The notes below the pieces were generated by a model. The model worked only from the letters and a program-made list of their open reading frames with translations. It was not told where the DNA came from and made no database searches. Positions 56,383-64,000 of a DNA stretch of 64,000 nt are shown piece after piece (position 1 is the stretch's first letter; each line of letters opens with the position of its first letter). A program made the position numbers and the translations under genes. This DNA is from Nocardia aobensis NBRC 100429 (GTDB lineage Bacteria > Actinomycetota > Actinomycetes > Mycobacteriales > Mycobacteriaceae), in NCBI RefSeq assembly GCF_000308375.1, contig NZ_BAFQ01000139.1, positions 1-64,000 of the forward strand, in the 5' to 3' direction.

Positions 56383-57429
56383 CTAGAAGATCCCCACGAA
56401 CGGGTTGCCGCCGTGCAGGAAGATCCAGCCCGCGGCCGCTGCCCCGAGTGCCAGGACCAGGCAGACGAACGAACCCCACGACGGGCGGACGGCCCAGCCG
56501 CGGTTGCGGTCGAACGACAGGCGGCCCGGGCCGGTGAGGATCAGCGAGGCCGCCGCGCCGGCGAGGATCGACTCCAATTCGACCGGGCGGTACTGGAAGT
56601 CGGGAGCCATGCCCTGCTTCCACAGCCACGCGGTCGAGATCGAGGCCAGGACCGCGCCGGCCGCCAGCGGGGTGGCCAGGCCGAGGATGATCAGCGCGCC
56701 GCCGCCGACCTCGGAGACGGTGAGCATCCCGGTGGACAGTTCGATGTGCTTCCAGCCGCCCTGTTCGAGCATGTGCCGGGTGCCGTCCAGACCGGGTCCG
56801 TGGAACCAGCCCGCCAGCTTCTGCAGGCCGTGGTACAGGAAGGTGAGGCCGACGGTCAGGCGCAACCCCAGCAGACCCAGATCCAGTGTGCCGCGGCGAT
56901 ATTCGCGCGGGCGACGGAGACGCTCGGTCTCGCCGTTGGCCCGGGCGGGCGGGATCGTGGCGAAGGCATAGGTGGGCGCTTCCGCATCGGCGGGCGCGGC
57001 GCCGCCCGGAGCAGTGCCGGGATGCTCGGCGTCGGGGTGGTCGGTGCCGGGATGCTCGGCGCCGGGGTATTCGGTGCCGGGATGCTCGGCGCCGGAGTGC
57101 TCGGTGCCGGTGGGCTCGGCGCCGGGGTGGTCGGTGCCCCGGGCAGCGCCGGGGTGCGCTGCGCTCGCGGCGGTAGCGCCGGCGGCCGCGGTGCCGGTGG
57201 GGCCCTTCGTCGCCTTCGTGGCGCCGGTGTGCTCGGCACCCGCGGCCGGTACGTCCGGGTCCAGGCCCAAATCGTCCTCGGTCCGCGGAACATCCTTGCC
57301 CACCGCGGGTTTCACCGAGGGGAATTCGCCGGTCGGATTGTCGTAGGGGCTGCCTGCCGTCGGTCCGGAGCCCGACGGCCGCCCCGACGGCTGATTCGAT
57401 TCCGGTGTTTGATTCGGCTTGTCCGTCAC
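56383..57429 (-). CDS. DoxX-family membrane protein with repetitive N-terminal linker
   Basis: A 348-residue product from GTG 57429. The C-terminal part is a DoxX membrane domain of about four helices (GLRLTVGLTFLYHGLQKLAG, GGGALIILGLATPLAAGAVL, SFVCLVLALGAAAAGWIFL). The N-terminal about 160 residues are disordered, with a series of five-residue units G-T/A-E/D-H-P. Divergent from the lppZ-like gene, matching Rv3005c next to Rv3006 in M. tuberculosis. Mycobacterial DoxX proteins join SodA and SseA in oxidant defence; that link is not shown here. Confidence 0.82.
   Translation of the reverse strand: MTDKPNQTPESNQPSGRPSGSGPTAGSPYDNPTGEFPSVKPAVGKDVPRTEDDLGLDPDVPAAGAEHTGATKATKGPTGTAAAGATAASAAHPGAARGTDHPGAEPTGTEHSGAEHPGTEYPGAEHPGTDHPDAEHPGTAPGGAAPADAEAPTYAFATIPPARANGETERLRRPREYRRGTLDLGLLGLRLTVGLTFLYHGLQKLAGWFHGPGLDGTRHMLEQGGWKHIELSTGMLTVSEVGGGALIILGLATPLAAGAVLASISTAWLWKQGMAPDFQYRPVELESILAGAAASLILTGPGRLSFDRNRGWAVRPSWGSFVCLVLALGAAAAGWIFLHGGNPFVGIF
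57012..57140. repeat. 15-bp tandem repeats in the DoxX gene linker
   Basis: About nine units of a 15-bp motif of the type gccggga/gtgctcggt, encoding G-[TA]-[ED]-H-P pentapeptides. They are expected to vary in copy number between strains without shifting frame. Confidence 0.75.
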
Positions 57430-57607
57430 GGGCACAGAGTATGACGCCGAACGAGCGGGCGCGTGGTCCGGTCCCGGCGTGTCAGCCGCGCCCGGCAGGT
57501 CCTGCGGCGCGCCTCGCCAGCACGAACCGGAGTCGCCGTGGCGGTCCGCGCGGTGTGGCCCGGCCCCCTGCGAGCGCGCGCGGCGGTATTTCCGTAACGT
57601 TTGGGCA

Positions 57608-58738
57608 ATGAGTGTGGTTGTCGTCGGCCGTGTCGCGTCGATCCTCGCCGTCACCGCCGGCCTGGTGGTCGGCTGTGCCCGCTTCGACGATTCCGCGTCC
57701 AAACCGTTCACTCCCGCGCCCACCATCGAACCCGAGGGGCAGGGTCCGACCAGCGAACCGAAAACTCCGCCGCCGACCGGGCAGCGCCCCACCGGGCCGT
57801 GTATCGATCCCGATCCGGCGGTCGTGGTGTCGTGCCTGGACACCACCGGCGGACTGACGGTCCTGCCGGACGGGCAGCAGGCATTGGTCACCGAGCGCAC
57901 CACCGGGCGCATTCTGAAGGTCACCGCCGTCGATCCGAGCCAGGCGCCGCCGCAGCCACTCGAGGTCGCCCGGGTCGACGTCGACGCGGCCGGCGACGGC
58001 GGGCTGAGCGATGTCGCGCTCTCACCGAGCTACGGCGAGGACGGCTTGGTCTACGCCTACATCACCACCGCCTCGGACAATCGCGTCGTGCGCATCGGCG
58101 CGGGCGGCGATCCGAAACCGATTCTCACCGGAATTCCCAAGGGCGCCAACGGAAATCACGGTTCACTCGCCTTCGTCTCACCGACCAAGCTGGCGGTGCT
58201 GACCGGTGACGCCGGCAATCCGGGCGCGGCGAACAACCCCGGATCCCTGGCGGGCAAGCTGCTCGAGATCGACGATCCGGCGCCGGGCAACGCCAATCCG
58301 AAGGTGGTGGCGTCGGGCATCGGCACCGCGGGCGGAGTGTGCCCCGACCACAAGGACACCATCTGGTTCACAGACCGCACCGCCACCGAGGACCGGCTGC
58401 AGCGCCTGGGACCCGACGGCGCCGTCGCCACCGCATGGACGTGGCCGGACAAACCGGGTGCGGGTGGCTGCGCGGCCGCGGTGGACGGCGTCGCGGTCTC
58501 GATGTCGGGCGCCAAGGCGCTGGCCTTCGCCGACGCCGACCCCACCACCCACGCGGTGACCACCGCCCCGACGATGGTGGCCCAGGACAAGTACGGCTCC
58601 CTCGGCGGCGCCGCGCTGGGCGCCGACGGCAACGTCTGGGTGGGGACGGTCAACAAGCCCGCCGCCGCGGGCCCGCTGGACGACCGGATCGTGCGCATCC
58701 CACCGCCGAAGGGCGGCGCGGGCGGCGGACCGGACTAG
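57608..58738 (+). CDS. lppZ: LppZ-like lipoprotein, PQQ-dependent sugar dehydrogenase fold
   Basis: A 376-residue lipoprotein. The signal peptide ends at lipobox LVVGC with the Cys near residue 23. The rest is a six-bladed beta-propeller of the glucose/sorbosone dehydrogenase family (GLTVLPDGQQALVTERTTGR, GEDGLVYAYITTASDNRVVR, GKLLEIDDPAPGNANP). The PQQ- and metal-binding residues cannot be confirmed by eye. Order matches Rv3006 (lppZ), beside DoxX and gatB. Confidence 0.85.
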   Translation: MSVVVVGRVASILAVTAGLVVGCARFDDSASKPFTPAPTIEPEGQGPTSEPKTPPPTGQRPTGPCIDPDPAVVVSCLDTTGGLTVLPDGQQALVTERTTGRILKVTAVDPSQAPPQPLEVARVDVDAAGDGGLSDVALSPSYGEDGLVYAYITTASDNRVVRIGAGGDPKPILTGIPKGANGNHGSLAFVSPTKLAVLTGDAGNPGAANNPGSLAGKLLEIDDPAPGNANPKVVASGIGTAGGVCPDHKDTIWFTDRTATEDRLQRLGPDGAVATAWTWPDKPGAGGCAAAVDGVAVSMSGAKALAFADADPTTHAVTTAPTMVAQDKYGSLGGAALGADGNVWVGTVNKPAAAGPLDDRIVRIPPPKGGAGGGPD

Positions 58739-58789
58739 CGCTCCGTCGAAGGCCCGGCCGCAGTGGACCGGGCCTCGGGGGTCGAGAAC

Positions 58790-60301
58790 TCAGGCGGCGC
58801 CGCAGGCGGCGAGGACCAGTTCGCGGACGCGGGCGGCGTCGGCCTGGCCTCGGGTGGCCTTCATGACGTCGCCGACGATCTTGCCGGCGGCCTGGACCTT
58901 GCCGGAGCGGATCTTGTCTGCGATGTCCGGATTGGCGGCCAGGGCCTTGTCGACCTCGGACTGCAGAGCCGAGTCGTCGGACACCATGCCCAGCCCCTTG
59001 GCCTCGACGATCTGCCCCGGATCGCCCTCACCGGCCAGTACGAAATCGACGACCTGGCGCGCGACCTTGGAGTTGACGGTCTTGGCGTCGACCAGCGCCA
59101 CCACCTCGGCGACCTGCTTCGGCGTGATCGGCAGATCCTCGAGCGCGACCTCACGCTCCTTGGCCTGCTCGGTGAGGTAGTTGACCCACCAGGCGCGGGC
59201 GGCGTCGACCGTGGTGCCGGCGTCGACGGTGGCGATGATCAGGTCGAGCGCGCCGGCGTTGATCAGATCGCGGAACACCTCGTCGGACAGACCCCATTCG
59301 GCCTGGATGCGGGCGCGGCGCAGCCACGGGTATTCGGGGATGGTGCCACGCAGCTTCTCGACCCAGTCGGCGTCGGGTGCGATCGGCTCGAGGTCCGGCT
59401 CCGGGAAGTAGCGGTAGTCCTCGGCGGTTTCCTTCACCCGGCCCGGGGAGGTGGAGCCGTCGCTCTCGTGGAAGTGCCGGGTCTCCTGGATCACGGTGCC
59501 GCCGGAGCTGAGCACCGCGCCCTGGCGGCGCATCTCGTAGCGCACCGCGACCTCGACGCTGCGCAGCGAGTTCACGTTCTTGGTCTCGGTGCGGGTGCCG
59601 AATTCCTTGGCGCCCTTGGCCATCAGCGATACGTTGGCATCGCAGCGCAGCGAACCCTGCTCCATCTTCACGTCGGAGACGTCGAGCGCCTTCAGCAGAT
59701 CGCGCAGTGCGGTGACGTAGGCGCGCGCCACCTCGGGGGCCCGTTCACCGGCGCCGGTGATCGGCTTGGTGACGATCTCGATCAGCGGCACGCCGGCCCG
59801 GTTGTAGTCCAGCAGCGAATGGCTCGCGCCGTGGATGCGGCCGGTGGCGCCGCCCACGTGCAGGGACTTACCGGTGTCCTCCTCCATGTGGGCACGTTCG
59901 ATGTCGACCCGGAAGACGGAGCCGTCGTCGAGCACCACATCGAGGTAGCCGTCGGTGGCGATCGGCTCGTCGTACTGGCTGATCTGGTAGTTCTTCGGCT
60001 GATCCGGGTAGAAGTAGTTCTTGCGCGCGAATCGGCCCCACGGGGTGATCGAGCAGTTCAGCGCGAGACCGATGCGGATCGCCGACTCCACGGCCTGCTG
60101 GTTGACCACCGGCAGCGAACCCGGCAGGCCCAGACATACCGGGCAGACCTGCGTGTTCGGCTCGGCGCCGAAGGCCGTCGGGCACCCACAGAACATCTTG
60201 GTTTCGGTGCCCAGTTCGACGTGCACCTCCATGCCCAGCACCGGCTCGTACCGGTCGATGACGTCGGCATAGTCCATCAAGTCCACCGTGGGTGCAGTCA
60301 T
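58790..60301 (-). CDS. gatB: aspartyl/glutamyl-tRNA(Asn/Gln) amidotransferase subunit B
   Basis: A 503-residue GatB subunit. The N-terminal domain has the zinc site ([20 protein letters not shown] plus PVCLG) and the kinase-like cradle; the C-terminal YqeY-type tail ([20 protein letters not shown]) binds tRNA. With GatA and GatC it converts Glu-tRNA(Gln) into Gln-tRNA(Gln), which is consistent with the gltX and tRNA-Gln genes in this window. gatCA are not adjacent here. ATG 60301 is used; the frame upstream is antisense to the next gene. Confidence 0.96.
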   Translation of the reverse strand: MTAPTVDLMDYADVIDRYEPVLGMEVHVELGTETKMFCGCPTAFGAEPNTQVCPVCLGLPGSLPVVNQQAVESAIRIGLALNCSITPWGRFARKNYFYPDQPKNYQISQYDEPIATDGYLDVVLDDGSVFRVDIERAHMEEDTGKSLHVGGATGRIHGASHSLLDYNRAGVPLIEIVTKPITGAGERAPEVARAYVTALRDLLKALDVSDVKMEQGSLRCDANVSLMAKGAKEFGTRTETKNVNSLRSVEVAVRYEMRRQGAVLSSGGTVIQETRHFHESDGSTSPGRVKETAEDYRYFPEPDLEPIAPDADWVEKLRGTIPEYPWLRRARIQAEWGLSDEVFRDLINAGALDLIIATVDAGTTVDAARAWWVNYLTEQAKEREVALEDLPITPKQVAEVVALVDAKTVNSKVARQVVDFVLAGEGDPGQIVEAKGLGMVSDDSALQSEVDKALAANPDIADKIRSGKVQAAGKIVGDVMKATRGQADAARVRELVLAACGAA

Positions 60302-60348
60302 GGCCACCAGTTTATGTAAGGGCACCGACGACGCTGCGCCGACCCGAG

Positions 60349-60966
60349 TCACGTCCGCCAGACCGCGGTGAACTCGTACCACGGTCCGGCGAGGTGCCTC
60401 GCCGAGAAATCGTCGAATCCGGCCGGCCTGCCGTTCGGTGAGTAGGCCCACCCGCTGCTCGTGTCCAGCCCGAGCCCGCCCGCCTCGACGAAGTAGACGG
60501 CACCACCCGAATCCGCGCGCGCATAGGCGATGTCGAACCGCCCGATCTCGAAATTGCTCCGGACAGTGCCGGGCCCCGCCAGCAGCTCGCGGGCGACGCG
60601 TTCGAATTCCGGGCGCATCTCGTCGAATGTCGTTCGCGGCGCGAGGATCACCATCAGACCGGCGGCCAGCACGGTCACTGGTACGAGCAGCACCCACCAC
60701 GACCATCGGCGGTCTCGTCCGAGCACGTACAGGGTGCGGACCGTCCACAGCACTGCCACGGCGGCGAGGAGGACCAGTGCCCCCGCCGCGGCGAGCAAGG
60801 GATCGGCCCACCGCATACTGCCGAATCGGGACGGCCACCAGCCGTAGTGCAAGCAGACCAGCACGGCGACGGCGAACACGGTGGTGGCGGCGGCGATCGG
60901 ACCGGGTGGCTTCGCACCCGTATCCAGCGCGGACAAGGGCGGGCCGACGGCATCCGATTCGTCCAT
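60349..60966 (-). CDS. hypothetical membrane protein
   Basis: A 205-residue protein with three N-terminal hydrophobic segments ([58 protein letters not shown]) and a C-terminal extracytoplasmic domain of about 100 residues ([20 protein letters not shown]). No family is recognised. Located between gatB and the MacB-like exporter. Confidence 0.68.
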   Translation of the reverse strand: MDESDAVGPPLSALDTGAKPPGPIAAATTVFAVAVLVCLHYGWWPSRFGSMRWADPLLAAAGALVLLAAVAVLWTVRTLYVLGRDRRWSWWVLLVPVTVLAAGLMVILAPRTTFDEMRPEFERVARELLAGPGTVRSNFEIGRFDIAYARADSGGAVYFVEAGGLGLDTSSGWAYSPNGRPAGFDDFSARHLAGPWYEFTAVWRT

Positions 60967-61069
60967 TCCGCCAATCTATCGGCCACCGGCCGCCGCACCG
61001 ACCGACTCTCGGCCCGAAAGGGAGTAGTCCCGCGCGCCCGGCCGCGTGGGACTTCCCCTCCTGACTCGA

Positions 61070-63562
61070 TCAGTCGACGGCGATGGCCTCGACGATCGGC
61101 ATGCGGGCCGCGCGCAGCGACGGCGGAATCGAGCCGAGCAGGGCCAGCACCAGTGCGGCGACGGCGTAGACCAGCAACATGGGGCTCGGGCGATACACCA
61201 CGTCGATGGTCATCGCGTGACCCATCGCCATGGTGGCCAGATATTGCACCGCCGCGCCGGTCACCAAACCCAGTGCGGCACCGGCCAATCCGATGCCGGC
61301 GGCCTCGGTGAGCACCGTGCGCAACAGGAATCGGCGGCTGGTGCCCATGGCGCGCAGCACGCCGAGTTCGCGGCGGCGTTCCAGGACCGACAGCATCAGC
61401 GTGTTCAGCAGTGCCGCGGTGGAGACCAGCACCACGATCCACAGGATCGAACCGGACAGCGACGTACCCTGCTGCACCCCTTGCGATACCGCCGCGAGCG
61501 CCTGCGCTCCGGTGTCCACGTGCAGACCGGGCGGCACCACCGCGCGGATCGCGTCGATCACGTGGGCCTTGTCGGCATCGGGTGCGAAGTTGACGCCGAG
61601 GATCGTTTCTCCCGGGCGGTCGTACCATTGCCGCAGGACGTCCAGATCCATCAGCACGATGCCCGACAGCGCCGAGAAGTACGGGATCACCCGCAGGACC
61701 CGCACGGGATGGATGCCGGTAGGTGTGGGCAGTTCGAGTTGCGCGCCCGCGCCGACGCCGAGGGAGCGTGCCACGTCGCGCGACAGCACCACGCCCTCGC
61801 CGGTCGACATCTGTTGCAACACATCGGGTCCCAGATCCGCGAGGACCGACGACCGGATATTGGACTGATAGGCCTGCAACATCACCCGATCGCTGCCCAC
61901 GGTGGCGAAGGCCATCTGCGCCGATCCCACATCGGCGACACCGGGAACCCGCCGCACGTTCTCCTTCAGATCGGCGGGAAGCAAAGGTCCCGTGGGGAAT
62001 TCGGCGAGCGAGGTGGGGCTGATGTAGGCGTCGCGGCGGCCGAGATCGGAGAACGAGTCCGTCGCCGAATCGACCAGATTGCTCGACGCACCGCCCATCG
62101 CGACTGTCGCGGTGACGCCGATCATCACCGTCATCGCCGTCGCCCAGACGCGACGCGGAGCCCGCTCGATGGTGGTCGCCCCCAGCGCGCCGGGCGCTCC
62201 GAAGATACGGGCCACCACCGCGGCCAGGCGCACGATCGGGCCCATCGCGGCGAAACACAGCCCGACCGCGCCCGCGATGGACAGCGAGATCGCGGCCAGC
62301 GACGCCCGCCCCAGATCGGCGCGGGCGATGAAAATCGCGCCACCGACCATGACCAGGCCGCCCACCAGCGCCCCCCAGCGCAGCCACGGCCCCACCGCGT
62401 CGGCCTTCGACACGCCGACCGGCGCCAGAGCTTCGATGGGTTGCACCTTGTAGACCTGGCGAGCCGCGATCGCGGCGGCGGCGACGCTGGCGAGCACGCA
62501 GGCCGCGATCGCGAACGGAATCGCGTATCCGGGCACCATGTATTCGGTGCGGGTGTCCACGGCCGCCACCATGGCCGAGGGAATCGTGTCGATCGACATG
62601 CGGCCGGCGAAGATCCCGACCACCGAACCGATCGCGCCGCCGATCAATCCGATGACGGCCGCCTCCACGATGAGATCACGCACCATCGGGCGCCGCCGCC
62701 CGCCGATCGCGCGCAGCAGCGACAGTGTCGGGCGGCGTTGTGCCACGGCCATACTCATCGCGTTGTAGATCAGGAAGCCCGAAACGATCAGCGCCGCAGC
62801 CGAAGCCATCGTCGTGGAGAAGCGGACGAGTTGGATCGCGCCGCTCGCCTGGGCGGTGCGCAGGCTCGGGTCGGCCACCACGGCACGGCCGTTCGCCAGT
62901 GTGGTCAGCTCCGAACGCAGCTGTCCGACATCGGTTCCCGGCTTCGGCACGATCTGGATGGAGTCGAGCATGCCGGCCCGGCCGGCGAGTTGCTGGGCGA
63001 CGGGCAGCGTGGCGATGACGATGTGCCCGCTGTTGAGTTTGTGTGAGGTGGCGTCGTCGAGCACCCCGGCCACGGTCACCTGCCGGTTGCCCAGCGTGAA
63101 GGTGTCGCCCTCGTGCCGGCCCAGCCCCGCGCCGACGAGAACCCCGCCGGGAACCGACAGCAGTTTCGCCGCCTGTGCGCTCATCGCCCCGTTGAGATCG
63201 CTGCCGAGTGCGGAGACCGATGCGTCGGCGCCGATGAGCAGCGTGCGATCGGCCGGATTGCCGACCCCCGTGCGGATCATCGGCACCGCGGCCTCGACGC
63301 CGGGCACGGCGCGCACCTGCGATACCAGGTCCTGTCCGAATCCGCTCGCGGTGACGCCGGAGATCTCGAGTTGCGCCTTACCGCCCAGCGCCGAGGTCAG
63401 CCGGTCCACCGAACCGGTCACCGAACCGGAAATGCTGAGCACCGCCACCAGCAGCCCCGCCGAAACCCCCATGACCGCCATCGACATGGCGGTGCGGCCC
63501 TTGTGGGTGAACAGCTCTCCGATATTGAACAGCCGCAACCGATCCCAGCCGGCTGTGATCAC
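61070..63562 (-). CDS. MacB/FtsX-type ABC transporter permease
   Basis: An 830-residue exporter permease with a FtsX domain pattern: an N-terminal TM helix (RTAMSMAVMGVSAGLLVAVL), a large periplasmic/extracellular domain, then an internal and a C-terminal TM bundle (IVVLVSTAALLNTLMLSVLE, GLAGAALGLVTGAAVQYL). Extra length points to the double-FtsX (10-helix) class common in actinobacteria. The gene starts inside the ATPase stop (4-nt overlap), so they form one unit. Peptide or lipid export is typical; the cargo is unknown. Confidence 0.87.
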   Translation of the reverse strand: MITAGWDRLRLFNIGELFTHKGRTAMSMAVMGVSAGLLVAVLSISGSVTGSVDRLTSALGGKAQLEISGVTASGFGQDLVSQVRAVPGVEAAVPMIRTGVGNPADRTLLIGADASVSALGSDLNGAMSAQAAKLLSVPGGVLVGAGLGRHEGDTFTLGNRQVTVAGVLDDATSHKLNSGHIVIATLPVAQQLAGRAGMLDSIQIVPKPGTDVGQLRSELTTLANGRAVVADPSLRTAQASGAIQLVRFSTTMASAAALIVSGFLIYNAMSMAVAQRRPTLSLLRAIGGRRRPMVRDLIVEAAVIGLIGGAIGSVVGIFAGRMSIDTIPSAMVAAVDTRTEYMVPGYAIPFAIAACVLASVAAAAIAARQVYKVQPIEALAPVGVSKADAVGPWLRWGALVGGLVMVGGAIFIARADLGRASLAAISLSIAGAVGLCFAAMGPIVRLAAVVARIFGAPGALGATTIERAPRRVWATAMTVMIGVTATVAMGGASSNLVDSATDSFSDLGRRDAYISPTSLAEFPTGPLLPADLKENVRRVPGVADVGSAQMAFATVGSDRVMLQAYQSNIRSSVLADLGPDVLQQMSTGEGVVLSRDVARSLGVGAGAQLELPTPTGIHPVRVLRVIPYFSALSGIVLMDLDVLRQWYDRPGETILGVNFAPDADKAHVIDAIRAVVPPGLHVDTGAQALAAVSQGVQQGTSLSGSILWIVVLVSTAALLNTLMLSVLERRRELGVLRAMGTSRRFLLRTVLTEAAGIGLAGAALGLVTGAAVQYLATMAMGHAMTIDVVYRPSPMLLVYAVAALVLALLGSIPPSLRAARMPIVEAIAVD

Positions 63563-64000
63563 GCGCGCACCACCTCGTCACCGTCGTGCACCTCACGGCC
63601 GCGCGCGGAAACCAGTTCGTCGGAACCGATGCGCCCGTCCCGCAGGGTGATCACGCGATCGCAGTATTCGACGGCCCCCATGTCGTGGGTGACCATCACC
63701 ACCGAATTGCCGGCCCCGGAGATGTCGCCGAGCAGTTCCAGAATCGAGGCGCCGGTCTTGGAATCCAGATTGCCGGTGGGTTCGTCGGCGAGGATCAGCG
63801 GCGGATCCATGATCAGCGCGCGGGCCACGGCCACCCGCTGCATCTGGCCGCCGGACAGTTCGGCGGGGCGATGTTCGGCGCGATCGGCCAGGCCCACCCG
63901 GTCGAGCAGTTCCAGCGCCCGCGGCTTGGCCTTGCGTAATCCGGTGCCGTCCAGCAGTTTCGGGACCGCGACGTTCTCCCACGCCGAGAGAGTGGGCAGC
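63559..64000 (-). CDS. MacB/LolD-type ABC transporter ATPase, C-terminal part
   Basis: The 3' part of an ATPase gene cut by the right window edge; about 146 residues remain. It has LSAWENVAVPKLL, signature LSGGQMQRVAVARAL, Walker B PLILADEPTGNLDS and switch His MVTHD. The Walker A is outside the window. Pairs with the FtsX permease at 61070-63562. Confidence 0.9.
   Translation of the reverse strand, partial: LPTLSAWENVAVPKLLDGTGLRKAKPRALELLDRVGLADRAEHRPAELSGGQMQRVAVARALIMDPPLILADEPTGNLDSKTGASILELLGDISGAGNSVVMVTHDMGAVEYCDRVITLRDGRIGSDELVSARGREVHDGDEVVRA

Noticed and set aside
58763..63046. Long plus-strand frames over gatB and the MacB permease (518 and 666 codons)
   Set aside because: Shadows of clearly recognised minus-strand genes.

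Overview
The window is a very GC-rich stretch of chromosome from an actinomycete of the order Mycobacteriales, most likely a Nocardia. The evidence is the strong G/C bias at third codon positions, an HU protein with a long Lys/Ala tail, F420-linked genes, an LpqH-like lipoprotein, frequent GTG/TTG starts and apparently leaderless promoters. From memory, the outer parts follow the gene order of Mycobacterium tuberculosis Rv2983-Rv3009c: fbiD, ppk, mutT1, hupB, leuD, leuC, IclR regulator, PPOX protein, tRNA genes, gltX, FAH protein, MFS, leuB and serA (1-15.5 kb), then ilvC, ilvN, ilvB, cfp6, a DoxX protein, lppZ and gatB (47.6-60.3 kb).

Branched-chain amino acid synthesis is the main theme of the backbone: leuCD, leuB, ilvBNC and ilvD, with serA beside them. 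Two regulatory layers can be read from the DNA. A 17-bp palindrome occurs between the divergent leuC and ndgR/ltbR-like IclR genes and again upstream of ilvB; the copies agree at 14 of 17 positions. The ilvB leader also encodes a 15-codon peptide with a Leu-Leu-Val-Ile run, followed by mutually exclusive antiterminator and terminator hairpins, i.e. a transcription attenuator.

Between serA and ilvC lies about 32 kb of accessory DNA (15.7-47.6 kb). From left to right it holds two cold-shock genes around a 38-codon small gene; a three-gene sugar-type ABC importer; a MarR gene with an AhpD-like gene; a RibD-like reductase behind a doubled operator; two tandem secreted peptides with the same PPGWFGSS tail; a TetR gene facing a membrane protein gene; a lysG/lysE pair; and a lower-GC patch (about 26.6-32.1 kb) with a DUF1963 protein, a degenerate resolvase-like protein, an XRE regulator, a GNAT enzyme and a solitary HNH endonuclease. 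Next come a DUF1460 protein, a Sel1-repeat protein whose N-terminal domain is in another frame, an SDR/enoyl-CoA hydratase pair, a double-hotdog thioesterase, a DUF2252 protein and an LpqH-like lipoprotein.

The strongest candidate for an undescribed system is the operon at 42.0-47.5 kb. Four translationally coupled genes encode two proteins of no recognised family, a TPR protein and a CHAT-domain (caspase-like) protease with visible His and Cys catalytic positions. A 61-codon CxxC mini-protein follows. TPR-CHAT pairs are typical of bacterial conflict and cell-suicide systems.

The right end (60.3-64 kb) has a membrane protein gene and a MacB-like ABC exporter whose ATPase gene runs off the edge. 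The left end cuts the fbiD gene.
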